Shown here: in pieces, positions 17,677 through 26,400 of the stretch
Layout: every line of letters starts with the position of its first letter
Position numbering within the stretch: position 1 is the first letter of the stretch
NCBI RefSeq assembly: GCF_001636405.1
Contig: NZ_KV440950.1
Span: 1,387,712-1,451,711 of the forward strand
Reading direction: 5' to 3'
DNA: 64,000 bases
DNA from: Peribacillus frigoritolerans
GTDB taxonomy: Bacteria > Bacillota > Bacilli > Bacillales > DSM-1321
Position numbers and translations under genes: made by a program
Notes under the pieces: generated by a model
Database searches by the model: none
The model's input: the letters and a program-made list of their open reading frames with translations, nothing else
Told to the model about the DNA's origin: nothing

Positions 17677-18456
17677 ATGACTATTTTAAATAAATTTAGT
17701 CTTAAGGATAAGGTATCCATTGTAACAGGTGGGGCTATGGGGTTAGGGAAAGCTATGGCTGAAGCTTTGGCACAGGCTGGTTCCCATATTGTCATTGCTG
17801 ATCTAAATCTTGAGGAATCTAAAAAAACAGCTGAAGAATTCAAACGTAACGAAGGAATGGAAGCCATTGCAATAAGGATGGATGTAACAAAGGAAGATCA
17901 AGTAAACGATATGGTAACGAAGGTGATGGACCACTTCGGGAAAATTGATGTGTTGTTTAATAATGCAGGAATCACGGTACATGAAAAAGCTGAAAATATG
18001 TCATTTGAGGATTGGAACAAAGTAATAAATATTAACTTGAATGGAGTTTTTTTAGTATCCAAAGCTGTTGGCAAAGTAATGATTGAACAAAAGAAAGGCT
18101 CTATAGTGAATATATCTTCTATGTCTGGAATAATTGCCAATACGCCGCAATGCCAATCTTCCTATAACACTTCAAAAGCCGGCGTTATCATGCTTACGAA
18201 GAGTTTAGCTATGGAATGGGCTCAACACAATATTAAAGTGAATACAATTGCACCAGGATACATGAAAACAGAACTAACAAAACCATATTTTGAAAGAGGC
18301 GGTGAAATGGTTGAAGCTTGGATGAATCTTACTCCAATGGGGAGACCGGGAACCCCGGAAGAATTAGGGGGAATTGCTTTATATTTAGCTTCAGAAGCTT
18401 CTTCTTTTGTTACAGGTAGTGTATTTACAGTTGATGGTGGATACACAGCATTGTAA
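17677..18456 (+). CDS. SDR-family oxidoreductase
   Basis: A 259-residue short-chain dehydrogenase. The cofactor motif is TGGAMGLGKAMA, then NNAGIT, catalytic serine in NISSMSG, and YNTSKAG with catalytic Tyr and Lys; the C-terminus FTVDGGYTAL is typical. It starts at an ATG behind GAGGAG. Relatives in polyol clusters oxidise sugar alcohols to ketoses. With the zinc dehydrogenase it would supply the ketose for the kinase. Confidence 0.88.
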   Translation: MTILNKFSLKDKVSIVTGGAMGLGKAMAEALAQAGSHIVIADLNLEESKKTAEEFKRNEGMEAIAIRMDVTKEDQVNDMVTKVMDHFGKIDVLFNNAGITVHEKAENMSFEDWNKVININLNGVFLVSKAVGKVMIEQKKGSIVNISSMSGIIANTPQCQSSYNTSKAGVIMLTKSLAMEWAQHNIKVNTIAPGYMKTELTKPYFERGGEMVEAWMNLTPMGRPGTPEELGGIALYLASEASSFVTGSVFTVDGGYTAL

Positions 18457-18514
18457 TAAGAAAATAAAGAAAAAAGTTAATGTTTCAATCATAATCTATT
18501 GGGCTACTATTAGG

Positions 18515-18552
18515 GACAGGTTTTTCTATTTAGGAGAAACTGTCTTTTTTTT
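18515..18552 (+). terminator. Terminator of the sugar-alcohol operon
   Basis: GACAGGTTTTTCT pairs with AGAAACTGTC (one bulge), followed by eight T. Confidence 0.75.
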
Positions 18553-18555
18553 ATT

Positions 18556-18898
18556 ATATGTATAATTTCATGCCGTTTAAATCAATCAAGAATATGCAGG
18601 TAAGGCTATATCCGTAAATACACTTATACGGACGGATCCTTATTGACGAGGGCTGCATTATTTCTTTTCTCCTTGCTTTGTAAACATCAAATTCTTTATT
18701 AAGTGTATAGACACAGTTATACACTTGGTTTTTGATTTTGTTATTTCTAAGAACACTCTTATAAGAGCAAAAGGAAACCAAAGCAGATTCATCCAACGGA
18801 AATGCCTCCAGGTTTATATGGAAATTATTTGGGAAGATAAAAGGTATTAGGGGAAGCTGGTAGCTTGTCGAAATGTGCATAAAAGGATGTGGTTATAA
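18556..18898. other. Intergenic stretch, no gene recognised
   Basis: A minus-strand frame of 108 codons exists here but has no ribosome site, no recognisable family and poor composition. AAGTGTATA/TATACACTT at 18701-18726 forms an inverted repeat. This is where composition turns AT-rich, the left side of the defence island. Confidence 0.5.
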
Positions 18899-19453
18899 AT
18901 GAATAATGATAAACATCTTAAATCAGAAACTCCAATATTAGGAACAGACCATACTATTTTAGATTTCTGGAAATGGGGATTTTCAAATATTCTAACAAAC
19001 AACCTAAGGGGAATTTTTGCTGAGTTTTTAATCGGAACTGCTCTTGGCTGTTTAAATCAATTACGAGTTGAATGGGATTCATATGATTTAGTTTATAAAG
19101 GCATGAAAATTGAGGTCAAATCTTCTGCGTATATCCAAGCATGGCATAAAGAAAAATATTCAAACATCAGTTTTAGTATTGGGGCAAAAAAAGAATATGA
19201 TTATACAACAAATAAATATAACCCGACCGTAAAACGGAATGCTGATATATATGTATTTTGTTTACTAAAAGAAAAAAATCATGAAATAATTGAACCATTA
19301 AATATGAAACAATGGGATTTTTACGTTGCATTAACTAAAGACTTAGATATATATTTTCCTAATCAAAAAACAATATCTTTAAATTCACTAAAAAAAATAG
19401 CTCACCCAAGTACATATGAAGAATTAAAACAGATAATAGATGGTCTATTGTAG
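18899..19453 (+). CDS. PD-(D/E)XK-type putative nuclease, lone
   Basis: A 184-residue protein starting behind AAAGGATG. Residues 37-50 (LRGIFAEFLIGTAL) give the early helix with Glu42. D60/D63 in VEWDSYDLVY and EVK at 72-74 (KIEVKSSAY) form the core of a PD-(D/E)XK nuclease fold. The basic and aromatic middle could bind DNA. No partner gene lies within 600 bp, so it may be a solitary restriction or repair nuclease. Function beyond the fold is not known to me. Confidence 0.6.
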   Translation: MNNDKHLKSETPILGTDHTILDFWKWGFSNILTNNLRGIFAEFLIGTALGCLNQLRVEWDSYDLVYKGMKIEVKSSAYIQAWHKEKYSNISFSIGAKKEYDYTTNKYNPTVKRNADIYVFCLLKEKNHEIIEPLNMKQWDFYVALTKDLDIYFPNQKTISLNSLKKIAHPSTYEELKQIIDGLL

Positions 19454-20214
19454 GGATATGTTACTAAAAGGGGGCAAGCAGGTAAATCCAGCTAGAAATT
19501 AGGTAATGCAAAAGCCCCTCAAAATAAACGTAGCAGAAGAACTAAAAGTAAAAGCAGCGATTGGAATAGTAATGGTAGACCTTGGACCCTCAGTCCATAC
19601 TCATTACACCTATAGAATATAAAAAAACAGGATAAAGGACACTTTTTATGTGTGTTCGTTATCCCGGATATTGTTAAGGGGATTATGCCCTTTTTTTAGT
19701 GTATGGAAATCTAACTGTGACCAAGGTAGCATATATAAAAAAGATTTGGAGAAAAGTACGTGAAAACGATTCTATTCTGGCTGTAAACTTCATTTTTAAA
19801 AATAAGTTTAACATCTAATTATTTCTAAAGATGTAATTCAGTTTTATACAATTGTTTTATCCTATTTAATTATTATAATTTCCTTAAAATAGATCAAATT
19901 GCTTACAAAGTAGATGGATAGTTGTATAATATTAACACTATGAGATAGTAAAATGATACCTGATGATATAATAAGTGGTTATAATTACAGTTTTAAGCAA
20001 AACGGTATCAAAAGCAGAAAAGGGTAGGTTACAAGTAGATCTGCAAGGAAAAGCTTAAGTAGCCTATAGAGTTCGTTGAAGAAATTTAATTATTTGACTC
20101 AAATTATTATAAGTATTAACCATTTATATGGTTTTAATAAACAGTGAAAATACCTGTATTTTTTATTTACGTTTAAAGTATCTATTTATAGAAAAAAGGG
20201 GATGTTAGGAAAAA
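19454..20214. other. AT-rich leader region before the six-gene defence locus
   Basis: No gene is recognised in 760 bp. A stem-loop (GGATAAAGGACAC with an imperfect partner) lies at 19630-19664, and a palindrome AACCATTTATATGGTT at 20118-20133, about 80 bp before the first gene of the defence locus. TTGACT at about 20095 is a possible -35 box. The palindrome is a plausible operator, by position only. Confidence 0.45.
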
Positions 20215-21897
20215 ATGTCGTCGAATCCTTTCGTGGACTATCTTAACCAATTTAACGTTTTGTCACCTAATCATTCAAAAATATACGATGAGTATACTTA
20301 TGAAGCCAACGGGAATAATTTTTCTTTTACCATAGAAACTAAAATTGAGTCTCATTTAATCTCTATATTTAAAAATGAGCCTCATAGTGTAATTTTAACT
20401 GGGAATGCCGGAGATGGAAAAACGAGACTTTGTCGTTCTATTTACAATAATTTTAGCACTTCTGAATTGAATGACTGGCCTGACGAAGGGATTATTGACC
20501 TTAAGTTTGATAAAGGTATTATTCGATTTGTAAAGGATTTATCTGAGCTTAAGGAAGAGGTTATTGAAAATGAATTATCAAAATTACAGAGCTATATACA
20601 AAATAATCATCAAGAAAAAATTTATTATTTAATTGCAGCAAATGAGGGAAAGTTAACAAAATTTTTATCTCAAAACTCCCAGATGAATTACTTGAAAGAA
20701 AGTGTCAGGGAGAGACTGAAGACTTATACAAATAACACTCAACAATTTAGTATTTTTAATCTATTAGATGTTACTTCTTCATTATATGTAGATAAAGTCC
20801 TCGAAGAATGGAATAAAGAATCTAATTGGGAGCTATGTAGTAGTTGTACTAGAAAAAAAACTTGCATTATACAATTCAATCATGAAAAGACATCTAAAGA
20901 GCAGGTAAAAGATAGATTAGTAGAACAATATAGATTGCTAGATTATCTAGGTACTCATATTACAATGAGGGAATTGCTTATCCACATAAGTTATGTTCTA
21001 ACCGGTGGTTTCGATTGTTCAGATATTCAGAATGCAAGGCATGGTGAATTGGCAAAGCAAATGGATAGACCTTTTTATGAGAATTTTTATGGTCATGGAA
21101 TAGAAGCAGAAGCTTTTTCGGAAATGAGAGCATTGAAAGCTTTTAGAGAAGTGGACCCCGGTAATTACTCTATTTCAAATATTGATGATTTTATCGTAAA
21201 TGGAGATTTAAGCAGTAATAAAAAGCTTGAAGAAATTCATAGAGAAATTTTTAACGCCGACCTTGACTTAAAGTTAGGTTATTTTATAAAAAAATTAGAT
21301 ATCTATAGGAACCATAACAAAGAAAGCAATGATAATTTTGTCGATGAGTGGATAAATAAATTAAGAAGAAAATTCTACTTCGAGTTTCCTGAGGAAAGTC
21401 TGTTTAATAGAAAAAGTCTTATACCTTTTGATTATATAACAGATTTTGGAGAGTTATTTGATAATGCCCATAAACAGGGAAAGATAAAAAAAGCCCTTAT
21501 AACAGGACTTAATAGAGCATTTTCTAAAAAGTTGGTGGATCCTTCAAGCGACCTATTAGCTACAAATGATAACTTAATGATTCATGGGACATATAAAATG
21601 AGAAACTTAAAAATATTACCTGAAAATGCTCGCCTTGAAATGGATCATAGGGCTTCTAAGTTTTTTTTGTCAGTAGATGAAATTTTAATACCAATGGACT
21701 TACATTTATTTGAGTATTTAATGAGGTTAAATTCAGGAAATACTCATAATCTATTAAGAGAAGATGTAGAAATTTTGCTGGATACATTTAAAAATGAGTT
21801 GATAAAATTTTCTGAACCAGATCCAGATTACTTGAGTATTCTTAGATATGATAATGACAAAGGAATGTATATAGAGGATGAAATTTTAATCCCATAG
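20215..21897 (+). CDS. DptF-like P-loop ATPase, phosphorothioation-type restriction
   Basis: A 560-residue protein with Walker A GNAGDGKT at 63-70 followed by RLCRSIY, a Walker B-like strand IYYLIAANEG at about 136, and a three-cysteine cluster C208-x2-C211-x5-C217. This pattern resembles DptF (DndF), one of three proteins that restrict DNA lacking phosphorothioate marks. It opens a tight run of same-strand genes; the next begins 11 bp after its stop. The start has AGGAAAAA upstream. The DptF match is from recall of the motif set, so a more distant P-loop family is possible. Confidence 0.6.
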   Translation: MSSNPFVDYLNQFNVLSPNHSKIYDEYTYEANGNNFSFTIETKIESHLISIFKNEPHSVILTGNAGDGKTRLCRSIYNNFSTSELNDWPDEGIIDLKFDKGIIRFVKDLSELKEEVIENELSKLQSYIQNNHQEKIYYLIAANEGKLTKFLSQNSQMNYLKESVRERLKTYTNNTQQFSIFNLLDVTSSLYVDKVLEEWNKESNWELCSSCTRKKTCIIQFNHEKTSKEQVKDRLVEQYRLLDYLGTHITMRELLIHISYVLTGGFDCSDIQNARHGELAKQMDRPFYENFYGHGIEAEAFSEMRALKAFREVDPGNYSISNIDDFIVNGDLSSNKKLEEIHREIFNADLDLKLGYFIKKLDIYRNHNKESNDNFVDEWINKLRRKFYFEFPEESLFNRKSLIPFDYITDFGELFDNAHKQGKIKKALITGLNRAFSKKLVDPSSDLLATNDNLMIHGTYKMRNLKILPENARLEMDHRASKFFLSVDEILIPMDLHLFEYLMRLNSGNTHNLLREDVEILLDTFKNELIKFSEPDPDYLSILRYDNDKGMYIEDEILIP

Positions 21898-21908
21898 GGG
21901 GCGATAAA

Positions 21909-23492
21909 ATGGCTAATAATGTAGAACAGTTCTCTTCACAGCTATCCGCTAAAATTTGGGGGCACAGATTTAAGGATGGACAACGGGGACCTGAATATGT
22001 ATTAGAATTTTTTAATGTAATTTACGGAACAAAATATCAATTAAATGCGGATATGTATTTCAGGAAAAAATCGACCAATCTCAGAAAATTTATATTTGAA
22101 GGAGTTAAGGAAGGCAGTAAAAGAGATACTGCTAAATTAGATGAGGAGTCAAAGAATTCCCTTTATGGATTATATGATACTAGTGGTGAAGGGACCGAAA
22201 GGGTAGAAGTAATTCGAGAGTTTTTTAGGAATTTAGAAGTCCCATTAGTGGATGGTAAAGGAAAAGAAGCTGATCGTTCCTGGTATGCAAGAACCTTATA
22301 TCCACTTCATGAAAGCCTATTATTCTTTGAACTTCGCAAAAATGGAGAGAGTATTTCCTACGAACGTAACTTTTTTGCAAGAGGCGGAGAGTTATATTAC
22401 TTAATGATTTCGTATGGAACCCAAAAGGACCCTAAGTTAAAACTCAGTATAGAAGATAAATTAAGTGCACTTTTAACAAAAAATGTATCTCTTGAGAGAA
22501 TTGTAGATACTATTTCAAATGCTTTAGGGGATGAAAAAAATGAAAAGGATTTATATCCTTTAAAGAAATTTACCCAACAAAAAGAAAATAATGAATATCC
22601 ATTTTTACCAATTATTGAGCATTCGTTATTTGATAAATTCGCTCTAGAACTTGATCAATTATTATCCTTAAACATCGATGTATATGAAATGTTTAAATTA
22701 TTAACAAGTTTAGTTAGTTTCCAACTTACTAGATATATGTATGAACGGTCTAAGCCATATGAAGCATATGATACATTGTACTTTTTCGATTGTTTAGATG
22801 GACAAAATAGTCAAATTCTCAAACATTCAGCGAATTCTTTTAAGCGTAATGAGTTACTTATAAAAGATAAGTTAGAAGAATATTTCGTTGATGAGTTTAT
22901 GAACAATATCGGAACAGCAGAAGCAGTAAATAATCAGTTATTAATGTGGAAAGATAATCCAAACACTTTTTTAGAACTTCAAGGTCTTTCCAAGCTGCAA
23001 TCTAGAAAACAACCCGTTATAAAATCATTGCTTTCTTGTAAAAACTATCAAGACGTCACTACAAAGTTACTAAAAACAGTTAGAGAAGTTGTATCAGATC
23101 AATTGAAGAGACAACAGACAGCTATTGTAAGAACTCTTTGTAGAGATGGGGGTCTAGGAAACTATAAAGCAGGTACCAATTATCGGTATACAATGACTGA
23201 TAATTTTATACAATCGTTAGTATTTGCAAATGTGAAGCCAGGAGAAACAATGGAATTCAGCGGATTTTTAGAAGCTATATATCAAGAGTATGGTTTCGTA
23301 ATCGGAGATATTCAAGCCAAGCAAAGTGGGCTTTATGAATCGTCAAAGTTAAATATAAGTTACTACAATAAAAATGTGTTGGCCTTAAGAAGTAAACTAA
23401 AGAAAAACGGTTTACTTATAGAATATTCCGATGCTACTGCAATGATTAGGAATCCATATGATGTAGTAGAAGGAGTAGTTGTGTATGAATGA
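21909..23492 (+). CDS. Uncharacterised protein in the DptG position
   Basis: A 527-residue protein behind GGGGGCG. It begins with SAKIWGHRFKDGQRGPEYVL; the C-terminus (about 430-520) is charged and looks like a winged-helix pair (FSGFLEAIYQEYGFVIGD, LRSKLKKNGLLIEYSDA). No catalytic motif is visible. Its place between a DptF-like and a DptH-like gene is that of DptG in dpt loci, but the sequence is not recognisably DptG. Its stop overlaps the next start, which suggests translational coupling and a shared complex. Confidence 0.5.
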   Translation: MANNVEQFSSQLSAKIWGHRFKDGQRGPEYVLEFFNVIYGTKYQLNADMYFRKKSTNLRKFIFEGVKEGSKRDTAKLDEESKNSLYGLYDTSGEGTERVEVIREFFRNLEVPLVDGKGKEADRSWYARTLYPLHESLLFFELRKNGESISYERNFFARGGELYYLMISYGTQKDPKLKLSIEDKLSALLTKNVSLERIVDTISNALGDEKNEKDLYPLKKFTQQKENNEYPFLPIIEHSLFDKFALELDQLLSLNIDVYEMFKLLTSLVSFQLTRYMYERSKPYEAYDTLYFFDCLDGQNSQILKHSANSFKRNELLIKDKLEEYFVDEFMNNIGTAEAVNNQLLMWKDNPNTFLELQGLSKLQSRKQPVIKSLLSCKNYQDVTTKLLKTVREVVSDQLKRQQTAIVRTLCRDGGLGNYKAGTNYRYTMTDNFIQSLVFANVKPGETMEFSGFLEAIYQEYGFVIGDIQAKQSGLYESSKLNISYYNKNVLALRSKLKKNGLLIEYSDATAMIRNPYDVVEGVVVYE

Positions 23493-26400
23493 AAACAATT
23501 TAATAGGATTATGGATAAATAAATTACTAAGCGACCATTTTAAAGCTGAAAAACGAAACCACACAGAAAAATTGTTTTTAAAAATCACCGGTCTTAATCA
23601 AGAAAATATCATAAGTTTATTAAATGAATTTAGGAAAAGTAAGAACATTTTACAGCAATCATATGATCCTATTATTCGTACTATCACTCCAATTAATAGT
23701 TTTGAAGAATTTTCTTTCTTTGGGGCAGAGACAAGTACTTGGCTAAGGAATAATACACGAGCTAATCAAGCACTTATACTAGTTATAAATGAAATAACAC
23801 CAGAATCACAAAGCTTAGAGAATATCTTTACTATTGATGAATCCTATTTATTATCGAAGCAAGGACTAGATTCTCTTTTTAATCTCTTTTCTGAAAATGG
23901 AATTTTAGCAGCAGATGAAATAGAAATTCTAAATGACTTTATAAGCTTATTTAGGGAGGTTTCTGAACCGCAACTTAGAAGTGTGTTGCAATTTCTAGTT
24001 CAGTTAATTAATGATGAATCTCCCTCAGTAATTGATAAAATTCAAAAAAACTTACCTTCTTTAAATCTATTTAAAGATACAAAATTATCACTAAGTGATA
24101 AGGGTAAGTTAAAGAAAAATTATGAGTTGGCCAATTTACAGGCGGGGAATAGAAATTTAGATACTGAACAGTTGCAAAACAAACTCTATTCTTTTTTAGA
24201 AGAAGAGGAGAGAGCTGATTGGGCAGAGGATATTTGGGACAGTACGACTTCCGAACAGTTTACAAAAGAAGCATTAGATTTTCTTAACAATAATGATAAT
24301 ACCTTTTTGTTTAATGAATTTAGTTTGGTAGAAAAAGTATTTAGTTTTAAAGTAGTAAAGAATATTAATGAACAGCTTATTGATATTAAACAAACTTATA
24401 CATTTCAAGATGATAGAGAAGAGGAGGATTTCGAAAACGGATATAATGACGTACTAGATGGAAATGATCCAGAAGCCATACAAAATTTCATTGACGATTG
24501 TGAAGATATTCTAAATGTCAAACCAGGTTTGGTGAAAAAATTAACTAGAATTGTAGAAAAATTAAGAAACCCTTCAGAATATGAGGATCTTTTCTATGGA
24601 TTAATGAGAGAAATATTCTTATTTCTAGAAGATCATTCTGAAAGAGAAAATATTGATAAATTATATTTTAGACTTTCTATAAACTCAAAGCTTCCAGGAA
24701 ATATACTATCCATACAGAGATTATATTTGAATAATATCAATAAATTAATACCACGGCTGGATTTTGATATTGCGTCATTATTAGATAAATATGATGACTC
24801 AAGTAAAGAATTAGATGTATCATACAATTTAAGTTTTCATATTGAAGATAATGTTATTGAAAACAAAAAATTTAAAATAAAAGGGCTTCATCGTCTGGAT
24901 ATTTACAGCCTGTATAATCAGGTATCGAAAAAATCTATACCATACTTACAAAATTATGCGGAAAATGAAATAGAAATAATTGATGTCCAAAATTATGTAG
25001 ATGAAAAGGTAAAATACTATTTAGCAGGAAATCAACAACAAATGGAAGATCACTTTCATAAATTTTCGAATTTCCTAATAAACTATAGTGAATTATTAAC
25101 AATTGCTGTAGATGATGGAATAAGTGTATTAAACGTGAATAGTTTAGAGGCTGAGGTTACAAATTTATTAGAAAATGTATATGAGTCTTCTCAAGTAGCA
25201 AAGCATATATACCAGTATGTAAATATTATCGGGGCCATTGACACATTTGAAACAAATAAAGGTGAAAGTTCAATACCTAATAGCAGAGTATTGACAATTT
25301 TTAACCCAATTCGATTAATATCTATAATTAAAAGATATGAAGAATTAAGTAATCAAATTGAATCTTGGATTACTGCTGCTACATCTAACACTCTACAAGT
25401 AGAAAAATTGGATGAATACTTAGGTTTTATTTACGAAAAGACAAGTAATTTAGCACCTAGGTATTTCTCCACTAATAGCGATAGGGTTTTCCTAATTGAA
25501 CAGGAAGAACGATTAGGTGAAGGTTTATTTACCCTTAGTAATAAGCCTCATCAATCAACCGATACTTTAGTCAATGAGCTATCAGAAGAATTAGGGAAAA
25601 CGATTAAAAATTATTTAGAAGTATATCCATACTCAAAAGATGGACTCGATGTCCTGCTGCTATATTGTCAAAGTGCTGACATTGTCACAAAATGCATAGA
25701 TGAAATATTTAAAAAGACAAAGGTGAATAAGCTTAGATTAACAGTTCATAGTGAACATGCTGCCAAAATTCATGGGAAATTAAATAAATGGATTGAACAA
25801 AAAGAAGAGTATATAAAGCCACAGTTGGGATCTAAGTTTCCTAAACTTGAGCTAAATGTTATATCCGGAAAAAATATTTCGTCTATTAAAGAAAGTGTTA
25901 ATAACCGAATGGAAGACGCGGATATAGTTGTATTGGCTGATTACTTTTCACAGGCAAATCAAATTCAAAATAATTTCGAAAGATTTACACCTTCGACAAG
26001 TTCATCTTGGTTTGAAACTTTATATAAAGAACCTTTAAACGATGATGAAGCTGTAAAACGAATAAGTTTTGTAAGCGAATATTTGCCTGTTGCGTTACAG
26101 TCCTTTTATCAACTCCAATTCATCATAGATACAAATCAAATGCCTGAAAGAAATAACATAAATGTTCTCAAAAATACGATTTCTATATCTAATGTTGGTA
26201 ATAATGCATTGATTGATTTTATGCATGAAAGGTTCAATTGGGTTGTAATTCTCGATAGGTATTTAGATAAAACGTTATTAATAAAAACTTCTTCTCAGGC
26301 AAACATCATACAATATAAACCCAAGACTGGTACGAATAGTAACTTTAAGTTAATTGTATCGTCCTCGAAATATATAAGGAAAATAAGTGAAGAAACAAGT

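Noticed and set aside
18554..18880. Minus-strand frame of 108 codons
   Set aside because: No ribosome site, Cys/Ile-rich translation without family resemblance, and it overlaps the operon terminator.
19630..19664. Terminator in the long gap before the defence locus
   Set aside because: The stem is imperfect and the T-run is on the minus strand, where no gene reads into it.
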